Assembly (NCBI RefSeq): GCF_021538895.1 | Contig: NZ_JADDRL010000067.1 | Location: 1-54,453, forward strand | Origin: Streptomyces olivochromogenes | GTDB taxonomy: Bacteria; Actinomycetota; Actinomycetes; Streptomycetales; Streptomycetaceae | Length of the DNA: 54,453 nt | Direction of reading: 5' to 3' | In this document: positions 44,475 to 52,028 of the stretch, piece by piece | Layout: each line of letters opens with the position of its first letter | Position numbering within the stretch: the stretch's first letter is position 1 | Position numbers and translations under genes: made by a program | Notes under the pieces: generated by a model | The model's input: only the letters and a program-made list of their open reading frames with translations | Told to the model about the DNA's origin: nothing | Database searches by the model: none

Positions 44475-44638
44475 GGCGCACCTCCGTGACGAAGGATCCC
44501 GGTGTCCGGATACCACGTAAACACCGGCGAGCGCCCGGCGCAGTCCCGCGAAGGAGTTACAGCCGCGCGAACCTCACCCACACGCCCGGTCCGAACCCCA
44601 CGAGACCTACCGCACGACGCCCCCACACACCACGAAGG

Positions 44639-44720
44639 AACGCCGAGAAACCTGCGACATCACGCGTCCGCACGCCGCCGGGGACACCAAGAACCTTGGC
44701 GCGGGAGGTTTCTCGGCGTT
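44639..44720. repeat. 15-bp inverted repeat enclosing a 52-base loop
   Basis: AACGCCGAGAAACCT (44639-44653) is perfectly complementary to 44706-44720. The motif AACGCCGA also recurs at 45121 within the terminator-like hairpin, linking it to the tandem array that follows. Confidence 0.7.
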
Positions 44721-44828
44721 GCGCCGCGGTGGGCGCGGCCGTGTGGTGTGGGGAGCCTCCACACGTCGCGGCAGAACACCGAGGAACTCCCCTGGCCAGA
44801 CGACCGCGCGCGCCGCGGAGGGCCACCG

Positions 44829-45104
44829 AAGAACCTGCCCGCACCACGCGCCCACGCACCGCCGAGCGACGCCGCGCACTCCCCGCACCACGCGACCACG
44901 CGCACCGCGGAGAACCACCAAAGAACCTGCCCGCATCACGCGCCCACGCGCCGCCGAGCGACGCCGCGCACTCCCCGCACCACGCGTCCACACGCACCGC
45001 GGAGAACCACCAAAGAACCTGCCCTCATCACGCGCCCACGCGCCGCCGAGCGACGCCGCGCACTCCCCGCACCACACGACCGCGCGCACCGCAAAGAACC
45101 GCCG
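44829..45104. repeat. Three tandem 92-bp repeats
   Basis: Copies begin at 44829, 44921 and 45013, each starting AAGAACCTGCCC and differing at only a few positions; a partial fourth starts at 45105. The period is not a multiple of three, so the open frames across it are artefacts. No gene is supported in 44475-45187. Confidence 0.92.
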
Positions 45105-45124
45105 AAGAACTGCCCCCAGGAACG

Positions 45125-45166
45125 CCGAAGGACCTCCCGCACCACGGATGGCGGGAGGTCCTTCGG
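45125..45166 (+). terminator. Strong hairpin with T tail
   Basis: Perfect 16-base arms (45125-45140 and 45151-45166) with a ten-base loop, followed by tttgtt on the plus strand. It lies just beyond the 3' end of ndh (minus), but its T tail is on the plus strand, where no coding gene precedes it. Confidence 0.8.
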
Positions 45167-45187
45167 TTTGTTCGGGGACCGGGGAGG

Positions 45188-46570
45188 TCAGGAGGCCTTG
45201 GCCTTCTCCTCGGTCTTCTTGGCGGCAGCCACCGGCGCCGGCTTGGCCGCCTCGTAGAACTCCTCGCGCGGGTTCTCCATCGCGCCCAGGGACACGACCT
45301 CGCGCTTGAGGAACATGCCGAGCGTCCAGTCGGCGAAGATGCGGATCTTGCGGTTCCAGGTCGGCATCGCCAGACCGTGGTAGCCACGGTGCATGTACCA
45401 GGCGAGGCGGCCCTTGAGCTTGATCTTCATCTTGCCCATGACGATCATCGCCACGCCCTTGTGGAGGCCGAGACCCGCCACCGCACCCTTGTTCGCGTGC
45501 TCGTAGTCCTTCTGCGGGAAGCCCCGCATACCGGAGATCACGTTGTCGCCGAGCGCCTTGGCCTGGCGCAGCGCGTGCTGGGCGTTCGGCGGGCACCAGG
45601 CGTTCTCGTTGCCCGCCTTGCGACCGACGAGGTCGGGCACCTGGGCGTTGTCGCCCGCGGCCCAGATGTAGTCGGTGCCGGCGACCTGGAGCGTGGGCTC
45701 GCAGTCGACGTGGCCGCGCGGGCCGAGGGGCAGACCGAAGCGGGCCAGGGCCGGGTTCGGCTTGACGCCCGCGGTCCACACGATGGTGTTGGAGTCGACC
45801 TCGAGGCCGTTCTTCAGCACCACGTGGCCGTCGACGCAGGAGTCCATGGAGGTGGAGAGGTAGATCTCCACACCGCGGCTCTCCAGGTGCTCCTTGCCGT
45901 ACTGGCCGAGCTTGGGCCCGACCTCGGGAAGGATCTTGTCGGCGGCGTCGACGAGGACGAAGCGCATGTCCTCACGGGACACGTTCTTGTAGTACTTGGC
46001 CGCGTCGCGGGCCATGTCCTCGACCTCACCGATGGTCTCCGCACCGGCGAAACCGCCGCCGATGAAGACGAAGGTGAGCGCCTTGCGGCGGATCTCCTCG
46101 TCCGTCGTGGAGTCGGCCTTGTCGAGCTGCTCAAGGACGTGGTTGCGCAGGCCGATGGACTCCTCGATGCCCTTCATACCGATGCCCTGCTCGGCGAGGC
46201 CGGGGATCGGGAAGGTGCGGGAGACCGCGCCGAGCGCGACGACGAGGTAGTCGAAGGGCAGCTCGTACGCCTCGCCGACCAGCGGGGCGATCGTCGCGAC
46301 CTTGCGGTCCTGGTCGATGGTGGTGACCCGGCCGGTGAGGACCTCCGCCTTCGGCAGCACGCGCCGCAGCGGGACGACGACATGCCGAGGGGAGATGCTG
46401 CCGGCGGCGGCTTCGGGGAGGAAGGGCTGGTAGGTCATGTACGACCGGGGGTCGACGACCGTGACGGTCGCCTCTCCGTAGCGCATCTTCTTCTGGATGC
46501 GCCGAGCTGCGTACAGGCCTACGTACCCACCGCCTACTACGAGGATCCTGGGACGCTCCGTGGTGCTCAT
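45188..46570 (-). CDS. ndh: Type II NADH dehydrogenase
   Basis: 460 aa; ATG 46570, ribosome site weak. A single-subunit, non-proton-pumping NADH:quinone oxidoreductase: FAD motif ILVVGGGYVGLYAARRI (about 9-25), the SYMTYQPFLPEAAAG segment, NADH-binding FVFIGGGFAGAETIGEVED (about 165-185) and TDYIWAAGDNAQVPD. The C-terminal part (about 370-430) has the amphipathic membrane-binding region (RLAWYMHRGYHGL) and an Ala/Lys-rich tail. It feeds electrons to menaquinone at the inner face of the membrane. A Rex-like palindrome lies about 310 bases upstream. Confidence 0.94.
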   Translation of the reverse strand: MSTTERPRILVVGGGYVGLYAARRIQKKMRYGEATVTVVDPRSYMTYQPFLPEAAAGSISPRHVVVPLRRVLPKAEVLTGRVTTIDQDRKVATIAPLVGEAYELPFDYLVVALGAVSRTFPIPGLAEQGIGMKGIEESIGLRNHVLEQLDKADSTTDEEIRRKALTFVFIGGGFAGAETIGEVEDMARDAAKYYKNVSREDMRFVLVDAADKILPEVGPKLGQYGKEHLESRGVEIYLSTSMDSCVDGHVVLKNGLEVDSNTIVWTAGVKPNPALARFGLPLGPRGHVDCEPTLQVAGTDYIWAAGDNAQVPDLVGRKAGNENAWCPPNAQHALRQAKALGDNVISGMRGFPQKDYEHANKGAVAGLGLHKGVAMIVMGKMKIKLKGRLAWYMHRGYHGLAMPTWNRKIRIFADWTLGMFLKREVVSLGAMENPREEFYEAAKPAPVAAAKKTEEKAKAS

Positions 46571-46878
46571 GGCATCGAGTATCCACCCGCCCCTGGAGGG
46601 TCGCTCGTGCGCCCCTTCACAAGCTCCTTGAGCGCCCGTGCTACACTCCGCGGCCCGCGTGACGCAGGTCATGGTCCCGAGCGGAACCACGGTTCACTAG
46701 AGCCCGTTGTCAATGCCGCTTGAGCTGCCACTCCTGGCCGCCGGGCTCCGTGGACCAGCCACTCACGATCCGATCGCGAGGCACCCTCGTCACAGTGTCC
46801 CGAGCGGGCTCGCGGGGCCCTGGAGCCCCCGAAAGGGCTTGTCGGCCTCTTTCCGTCCCTCACCAGGCACGAAATCCT

Positions 46879-46894
46879 TGTGAAGAACTTCACG
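46879..46894. promoter_or_regulatory. Rex-operator-like palindrome TGTGAAgaacTTCACG
   Basis: Extended as TTGTGAAgaacTTCACGA it matches the Streptomyces Rex (NADH/NAD redox sensor) consensus TTGTGAAnnnnTTCACAA with one mismatch. It lies in the gap 46571-47025 upstream of ndh, a plausible Rex target, but 309 bases from the ATG. A half-site (CTTGTGAAG, minus strand) is nearer, around 46615-46624. Confidence 0.5.
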
Positions 46895-46979
46895 AACTTT
46901 TCCGACGGCGCATCACCGAGGGGTCCGGACGGGCCCCTCGGGCACGCTCATACGCTATCCATCACGCTCAGCGGAGTGC

Positions 46980-46994
46980 TACTACTCAGTAGTA
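46980..46994. promoter_or_regulatory. Inverted repeat TACTAC-tca-GTAGTA
   Basis: Perfect six-base arms with a three-base centre about 30 bases from the end of the ppx gene. Its function is unknown; nothing coding is supported in 46571-47025. Confidence 0.35.
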
Positions 46995-47025
46995 AAGGAG
47001 ACCCAGACCACCCTGCCGCTGCGGC

Positions 47026-47967
47026 CTACGCCACCGACCAGGCGATGCCGTCGAGGATGTCGTGCTCGCTCACGACCACCTCGTCCGCCCCGATCCGCTC
47101 CATGATCGCGAGCAGGACGAGGGCACCGGCGCCGATCACGTCGACCCGGCCGGGATGCATGGAGGGGATCGCCGCCCGCTCGGCGTGCGTGGAGTGCAGC
47201 AGCCGCTCGGTGATCTCGCGGACGCGGTCGTGCGAGATGCGGGAGTGGTGGATGCGGGCGGAGTCGTACTCGGGCAGCTCCTGCGCGATCGCCGACACGG
47301 TGGTGACCGAGCCGGCGAGACCGACGAGCGTGTGCGCCTCGCGCAGCGGGACCGTGCGCTCGGCGAGGTCGAGCGCGGCCTCGATGTCGGCCCGTACGGC
47401 GGCGATCTGCTCCTCGCTCGGCGGGTCGGCGACGACGCCCTCGTGCACCAGGTGCCGCTCGGTCATCCGGACACAGCCGACGTCCACGGAGCGCGCGGCG
47501 CGCACGTGCGCGTCGCCGACGACGAACTCGGTGGAGCCGCCGCCGATGTCCACGACGAGGAAGGGCTTGGCCAGGTCGTCCCGGCCCGTCAGCTCCTTCG
47601 TCGCACCCGTGAACGAGAACTCGGCCTCCTGGTCGCCGGAGATGACCTCGGGCTCGACCCCGAGGATGTCGAGGACGCCCCGGACGAACTCGTCGCGGTT
47701 CTCGGCGTCCCGGGAGGCGGAGGTGGCCACGAAGCGGAGCCGCTCGGCCCCGTGCTCCTTGATGATCGCCGCGTACTCGCGGCAGGCGGCGAACGTCCGC
47801 TCCAGCGCTTCGGGGGCGAGCCGCCCGGTGCGGTCGACGCCCTGGCCGAGCCGCACGATCGTCATACGGCGGTCCAGGTCGACGAGTTCACCCGTCTCGG
47901 GGTTCGCGTCCGCGACGAGCAGGCGGATGGAGTTCGTACCGCAGTCGATGGCGGCGACTCGGGTCAC
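47026..47967 (-). CDS. Exopolyphosphatase / guanosine pentaphosphate phosphohydrolase (Ppx/GppA)
   Basis: 313 aa; the GTG start overlaps the preceding stop (GTGA). ASKHA-fold phosphatase with VAAIDCGTNSIRLLVAD (phosphate 1, residues 4-20), ATSASRDAENRDEF, VVDIGGGSTEFVVG (phosphate 2, about 142-155) and GLAGSVTTVSAIAQ. It is the short form (about 310 aa) usual in actinobacteria. It hydrolyses polyphosphate and/or pppGpp; sequence alone does not decide. Coupled to the DUF501 protein, as in many actinobacteria. Confidence 0.92.
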   Translation of the reverse strand: MTRVAAIDCGTNSIRLLVADANPETGELVDLDRRMTIVRLGQGVDRTGRLAPEALERTFAACREYAAIIKEHGAERLRFVATSASRDAENRDEFVRGVLDILGVEPEVISGDQEAEFSFTGATKELTGRDDLAKPFLVVDIGGGSTEFVVGDAHVRAARSVDVGCVRMTERHLVHEGVVADPPSEEQIAAVRADIEAALDLAERTVPLREAHTLVGLAGSVTTVSAIAQELPEYDSARIHHSRISHDRVREITERLLHSTHAERAAIPSMHPGRVDVIGAGALVLLAIMERIGADEVVVSEHDILDGIAWSVA

Positions 47968-48494
47968 TGGTCGTCCTCCTTCGGGAGCGTCACGCAGGCC
48001 CCCTTCAGCCACCACTCGGGCAGCATCGCGATGGCCTCGTCGCCGAGGGGGTTCACGCCCGGCCCGGCGGCCAGCGAGTGGGCGACCAGCACGTGCAGGC
48101 ACTTGACCCGGTCCGGCATGCCGCCGGCGCTCGGGAAGCCCGTGAGCTCCTCGATCTCGTCCCGGCGCCGGATGTAGTCCTCGTGCGCGGCGCGGTAGGC
48201 GGCGGCCAGCTCCGGGTCGGTGGCGAGCCGCTCCGTCATCTCCTTCATCACGCCGTCGGCCTCCAGGGTGCCGATGGCGGAGTTCGCCTTGGGGCACGTC
48301 AGGTAGTACAGCGTGGGGAAGGGGGTGCCGTCGGGCAGGCGGGGTGCCGTCTCCACGACGTCCGGCTGCCCGCAGGGGCAACGGTGCGCGATCGCCCGGA
48401 GCCCGCGCGGCGGGCGGCCCAACTGCTGCTTGAAGGCTTCGACGTCCGCGTCGGTGGGCTCGGTGCGCGGAGTGGGCGGCGGAGGCGTTTCCAT
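47964..48494 (-). CDS. DUF501 family protein
   Basis: 176 aa from ATG 48494; a longer GTG start (48527) lacks a ribosome site. The domain (about 20-170) contains FKQQLGRPPRGLRAIAHRCPCGQPDVVETAPRLPDGTPFPTLYYLTCP, with the conserved HRCPCG cysteines and LTCPKANSAIGTLEADG, and ends with CLHVLVAHSLAAGPGVNP. Members accompany divIC, eno and ppx across actinobacteria; their function is unknown. Confidence 0.88.
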   Translation of the reverse strand: METPPPPTPRTEPTDADVEAFKQQLGRPPRGLRAIAHRCPCGQPDVVETAPRLPDGTPFPTLYYLTCPKANSAIGTLEADGVMKEMTERLATDPELAAAYRAAHEDYIRRRDEIEELTGFPSAGGMPDRVKCLHVLVAHSLAAGPGVNPLGDEAIAMLPEWWLKGACVTLPKEDDQ

Positions 48495-48584
48495 GACTGT
48501 CTTCAGGCTGTCTTTCTGTCGGTTCACTGGCCGGGGCTGATTCGAACCTACCGGCTCGCCGGCCGGGGTCGGCGCGAAGCCGCC

Positions 48585-48793
48585 GACTCGACATCGGCGG
48601 CCGACTCGACGCTACCGGCTCCTCGGACGCGGCTGACTCGACGCTACCCGCTCCTCGGCAGCGGCCGACTCGAAGCCACCGACCCGTCGGGCACGCCCGC
48701 CTCGACGCCACCCGCTCCCCGGCCCTGACCAACTCGAAGCCACCGACCCGCGGGCACGCCCGCCTCGACGCCGCTGGCTACCGGCTGTCGGCC
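48585..48793. repeat. Tandem array of 32-bp repeats
   Basis: Units start at 48603, 48635, 48667, 48699 and 48731 (32-base period) and 48762 (31), with a partial unit at 48585. Each begins G/A-A/C-CTCGA, followed by an ACC-rich core. It fills most of the gap between DUF501 and divIC (48495-48831). No gene is supported there. Confidence 0.85.
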
Positions 48794-48831
48794 ACCGGCT
48801 TCCCGGGCGCGGTCGGCGGGAAGTCAGTGGC

Positions 48832-49308
48832 TCAGCGGTCGGAGGCGTCGGACTTGTCGACGCCGTCCCAGACGTTCGCGTACCAGGGGCGGTCGGCCGC
48901 CCCCAGCTCGGCGCGGGTCTGCTTGGCCGCGCCGGGGTCGATCACGACGTAGCCGGTCTCCCCCGGCATCACGTAGTGCAGCCGCCGCCGGATCTCCTGC
49001 TCGGCGTACGCGTCGTCCTGCCACCGGGCCTTGAGATCGCGGAGCTGCTCGACGCGCTGCGCCGCCTGCTCCCGCTGCCGTCGCAGGTCGGCGACCTCAC
49101 CGCGCTGGGAGACGTACTGGCGCATCGGATAGGCCAGGGCCACCACCATCGTGCAGAGGACGAGCGCGAGCAGCGCGGCCCGGCCGGTGAGCCGGGAGCG
49201 ACGGGCCTGCCGTTTGGTCTGGGAACGGTAGACGCGGGCCGCCGTCTGCTCGCCGAGCAGCCGCAGCCTGGTCGCGGTGGAGAACCGGTCCCGGTCCTTC
49301 ACGGCCAT
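48832..49308 (-). CDS. divIC: Septum formation initiator (DivIC/FtsB family)
   Basis: 158 aa; ATG 49308 with GGGAGG eight bases upstream. A basic cytosolic N-terminus (about 45 aa), a single membrane helix (about 45-62, AALLALVLCTMVVALAYP) and an extracytoplasmic coiled coil (about 70-105, RGEVADLRRQREQAAQRVEQLRDLKARW) are followed by the family motif YAEQEIRRRLHYVMPGETGYVV. DivIC acts with FtsL and DivIB in the divisome, which in Streptomyces is needed for sporulation septa. Downstream of eno on the same strand. Confidence 0.92.
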   Translation of the reverse strand: MAVKDRDRFSTATRLRLLGEQTAARVYRSQTKRQARRSRLTGRAALLALVLCTMVVALAYPMRQYVSQRGEVADLRRQREQAAQRVEQLRDLKARWQDDAYAEQEIRRRLHYVMPGETGYVVIDPGAAKQTRAELGAADRPWYANVWDGVDKSDASDR

Positions 49309-49335
49309 GGTCCCCGCCTCCCGATTCATACGCGC

Positions 49336-49378
49336 GTACGTCCCCGCACACGGTACGGGACCGGGTACGGGGACGTAC
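49336..49378 (-). terminator. Inverted repeat between eno and divIC
   Basis: GTACGTCCCCG (49336-49346) and its complement (49368-49378), 11-base perfect arms with 21-base loop. It may attenuate read-through from eno into divIC. Confidence 0.5.
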
Positions 49379-49410
49379 GTACGACTGGCTAAGCCTTACC
49401 CCAGGTTGCG

Positions 49411-50691
49411 TCAGCCCTTGAAGCGGGGGAACGCGCTGCGGCCGGCGTACACCGCGGCGTCGTCGAGGATCTCCTCGATGCGCAGCAGCTGGTTGTACTT
49501 GGCGACGCGCTCGGAGCGGGCCGGGGCACCAGTCTTGATCTGGCCGCAGTTGGTGGCGACGGCGAGGTCGGCGATGGTGACGTCCTCGGTCTCGCCGGAG
49601 CGGTGGGACATCATGCACTTGAAGCCGTTGCGCTGGGCCAGCTCGACGGCGTCCAGGGTCTCGGTGAGCGAACCGATCTGGTTCACCTTCACCAGCAGGG
49701 CGTTGGCGGTGCCCTCCTCGATGCCGCGGGCCAGGCGCTCCGGGTTGGTGACGAACAGGTCGTCGCCGACCAGCTGGACCTTGTCGCCGAGCTTGTCGGT
49801 GATGACCTTCCAGCCGGCCCAGTCGTCCTCGAACAGCGGGTCCTCGATGGAGACGAGCGGGTAGGCCGCCACGAGCTCCTCGTAGTACTCGGTCATCTCG
49901 GCGGCCGAGCGGGACTTGCCCTCGAACTCGTACTTGCCGTCCTTGTAGAACTCGGACGCGGCGACGTCGAGCGCGAGCGCGATCTGCTCACCGGGGACGT
50001 AGCCGGCCTGCTTGATGGCCTCGAGGATGAGGTCGAGGGCGTCGCGGTTGGAGCCGAGGTTCGGTGCGAAGCCGCCCTCGTCGCCGAGACCGGTGGACAG
50101 GCCCTTGGTCTTCAGCACCTTCTTGAGGGTGTGGTAGACCTCGGTGCCCCAGCGCAGGGCCTCGGAGAAGGACTCCGCGCCGATCGGGGCGATCATGAAC
50201 TCCTGGATGTCCACGTTGGAGTCGGCGTGCGAGCCGCCGTTCAGGATGTTCATCATCGGCACCGGCAGCAGGTGCGCGTTCGGACCGCCCAGGTAGCGGA
50301 AGAGGGGGAGGTCGCTGGCCTCGGAGGCGGCGTGCGCGACGGCGAGGGAGACGCCCAGGATGGCGTTGGCGCCGAGCGAGCCCTTGTTGTCGGTGGCGTC
50401 CAGGTCGAACATCGCCTGGTCGATCAGGCGCTGCTCGGTGGCGTCGTAGCCGACCAGCTCCGGGCCGATCTGCTCGATCACGGCGAGGACGGCCTTCTCG
50501 ACGCCCTTGCCGAGGTAGCGGTTGGGGTCACCGTCGCGGAGCTCGATGGCCTCGAAGGCGCCGGTGGAGGCGCCGGACGGAACGGCGGCACGACCCGTGC
50601 TGCCGTCGTCGAGGCCGACCTCGACCTCGACCGTGGGGTTGCCTCGGGAGTCCAGGATTTCCCGGGCTACGACGACGTCGATGGACGGCAC
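49411..50691 (-). CDS. eno: Enolase
   Basis: 426 aa. I choose the GTG at 50691 since AAGGAG sits six bases before it; an ATG two codons earlier abuts that site. It is a classical enolase, converting 2-phosphoglycerate to phosphoenolpyruvate: N-terminal SIDVVVAREILDSRGNPTVEVEV, SGASTGAFEAIELRDGD, the catalytic GDEGGFAPNLGSN (about 205), a metal-binding Asp in SIEDPLFEDDW, the signature LVKVNQIGSLTETL (about 335) and SHRSGETED. Essential in glycolysis and well expressed; single-gene transcription is likely. Confidence 0.97.
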   Translation of the reverse strand: MPSIDVVVAREILDSRGNPTVEVEVGLDDGSTGRAAVPSGASTGAFEAIELRDGDPNRYLGKGVEKAVLAVIEQIGPELVGYDATEQRLIDQAMFDLDATDNKGSLGANAILGVSLAVAHAASEASDLPLFRYLGGPNAHLLPVPMMNILNGGSHADSNVDIQEFMIAPIGAESFSEALRWGTEVYHTLKKVLKTKGLSTGLGDEGGFAPNLGSNRDALDLILEAIKQAGYVPGEQIALALDVAASEFYKDGKYEFEGKSRSAAEMTEYYEELVAAYPLVSIEDPLFEDDWAGWKVITDKLGDKVQLVGDDLFVTNPERLARGIEEGTANALLVKVNQIGSLTETLDAVELAQRNGFKCMMSHRSGETEDVTIADLAVATNCGQIKTGAPARSERVAKYNQLLRIEEILDDAAVYAGRSAFPRFKG

Positions 50692-50886
50692 GAGCATCTC
50701 CTTCTTGGGATGTGACGCTGGAAGTGCGGGGCTGGTGTGCCTTGCGACTAGAGCCTAACCGTCCCGGGGCCGTCGGCCACCGACCGACCGTCCCGTGGAC
50801 AGGGTCTGACGGTACCCATTGTTTCCTGTCGGAACAAAGGGAGAGTGGAAAACGACTCGAAGCCCCGGCGAACGGCACACGAAAAA

Positions 50887-50928
50887 CCCCGCCCCGGCGC
50901 GTACGGGGGAAGACGCGCCGGGGCGGGG
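50887..50928 (-). terminator. Intrinsic terminator of the rpfA-like gene
   Basis: Perfect 15-base arms (50887-50901 and 50914-50928) with a 12-base loop; on the minus strand five T residues follow directly. It lies 88 bases after the stop of the gene at 51016. Confidence 0.92.
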
Positions 50929-51015
50929 AGACCGTGGGGACGGGGGTGACCTCAAGTGCCCTCCACTGTGGGGGCACGAGTGTGAGGGCGCCGTGGCTCA
51001 GCTGCGGGCCACGTA

Positions 51016-51672
51016 TTACTTCAGGTGCAGCTGCTGGCCGGGGTAGATGAGGTCGGCGTCCTGGACGATGCCCTTGTTCAGCTGGAACAGCTTCTGCCAG
51101 CCGCCCTTGACCTTGTGCTTCGCGGCGATCGAACCGAGGGTGTCACCCTTGACGACCTTGTACTCGCCGTCGCCCTTCTTGACCTTCTTGCCGGTCGGGG
51201 TGGTGACGGTCTTGGTCACGGCCGGACGCTTGGTGGAGCGGGTGGCGGCCTGCGGCTCGGTCGAGCGGGTGGTGGGCGCGGCGGCGGAGCCGCCGTACGG
51301 GGTGCTGGACAGGCCCGTGCCGCAGACCGGCCAGGCACCCTTGCCCTGGGCGGCGAGGACCTTCTCGGCGATCTCGATCTGCTGCGCCTTGCTCGCCTTG
51401 TCGGCGGTGGCGGCGTACTTCGTGCCGCCGTAGGCGGCCCAGGTGGAGGCGGAGAACTGCAGACCGCCGTAGTAGCCGTTACCGGTGTTGATGGACCAGT
51501 TGCCGCCGGCCTCGCACTGGGCGACCTTGTCCCACTCGGAGGCGGTGGCGGCGGAAGCGCTGCCGGAGGCCACCAGCGGAGCGGCGATGGCGGCACCGGT
51601 GACACCGGCGATCGCGATGGCGCGGGTGGCCCTGGTCGGACGACGGTGCTTGCCCTTGCCGGAAAACAGCAT
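51016..51672 (-). CDS. rpfA: Resuscitation-promoting factor with LysM domain (RpfA type)
   Basis: 218 aa, secreted: signal peptide to about residue 42. The Rpf lysozyme-like domain (about 44-120) has the catalytic Glu in WDKVAQCEAGGNWSINTGNGYYGGLQFS and the conserved Cys pair (CEAGG, and PVCG near its end). A short Ser/Thr linker is followed by a C-terminal LysM (about 165-218, YKVVKGDTLGSIAAKHKV). It cleaves peptidoglycan during spore germination and growth. A c-di-AMP riboswitch in its leader, described for rpfA in S. coelicolor, supports the symbol. Confidence 0.92.
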   Translation of the reverse strand: MLFSGKGKHRRPTRATRAIAIAGVTGAAIAAPLVASGSASAATASEWDKVAQCEAGGNWSINTGNGYYGGLQFSASTWAAYGGTKYAATADKASKAQQIEIAEKVLAAQGKGAWPVCGTGLSSTPYGGSAAAPTTRSTEPQAATRSTKRPAVTKTVTTPTGKKVKKGDGEYKVVKGDTLGSIAAKHKVKGGWQKLFQLNKGIVQDADLIYPGQQLHLK

Positions 51673-51683
51673 GGATCGATCCC

Positions 51684-51845
51684 CTCACCGACGCCTGCGA
51701 GGTGAGCTGTCGGGTTCGGGCCGGTTGAGTTGCCCGGCCACACCTTCCGAGAAGGCGTGGCTTCACCCCAAGCCGGATCCGGCATCAACTGCCGGGCCCG
51801 GCACCTACCTTGGGTCCCCCGCTCCTGCCTACGGCGCGTGACGCG
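51684..51845 (-). ncRNA. ydaO-type c-di-AMP riboswitch
   Basis: On the minus strand the leader of the rpf gene contains hallmark segments of the ydaO class: GGGGGACCC near the 5' end, GGGGTGAAGCC in the middle, and CCCGAACCCGACAGCTCACC followed by TCGCAGGCG near the 3' end. Such riboswitches turn genes off when c-di-AMP is high. Edges are approximate. It is separated from the ATG by only a dozen bases. Confidence 0.88.
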
Positions 51846-51919
51846 ACGACTGTTCCCGTACGGCCGCTGGCAGGATTCGGCGTTGCGGCAGCCGGGGCTC
51901 GTGGTGACGAGCGGTCTCG

Positions 51920-51949
51920 ACCGTAGACACGCGATCCGGGGAATTTCAA
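51920..51949 (-). promoter_or_regulatory. Candidate rpfA promoter
   Basis: TTGAAA (51949-51944) and TACGGT (51925-51920), with an 18-base spacer, on the minus strand. Transcription from here would give a leader of about 240 nt that includes the riboswitch. Confidence 0.55.
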
Positions 51950-52028
51950 AGACGATCAGGGCTTCTGAGACTCATCCCACACTTTCACCAAAGCGGACAT
52001 TAAGCCCGAACCGGGATGTCAACTCTCG

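Noticed and set aside
44829..45104. CRISPR array
   Set aside because: Units are nearly identical along their whole length, with no alternating repeat and unique spacer, and there are no cas genes.
44384..46723. Long open frames across the 92-bp repeats and ndh
   Set aside because: The repeat period is not divisible by three, so all frames stay open by composition; the part over ndh is antisense to a real gene.
46720..46992. A 90-residue plus-strand frame upstream of ndh
   Set aside because: No ribosome site or domain; it overlaps the Rex-like site and the regulatory region.
48603..48793. CRISPR array
   Set aside because: The 32-bp units are contiguous and diverged throughout, without spacers or cas genes.
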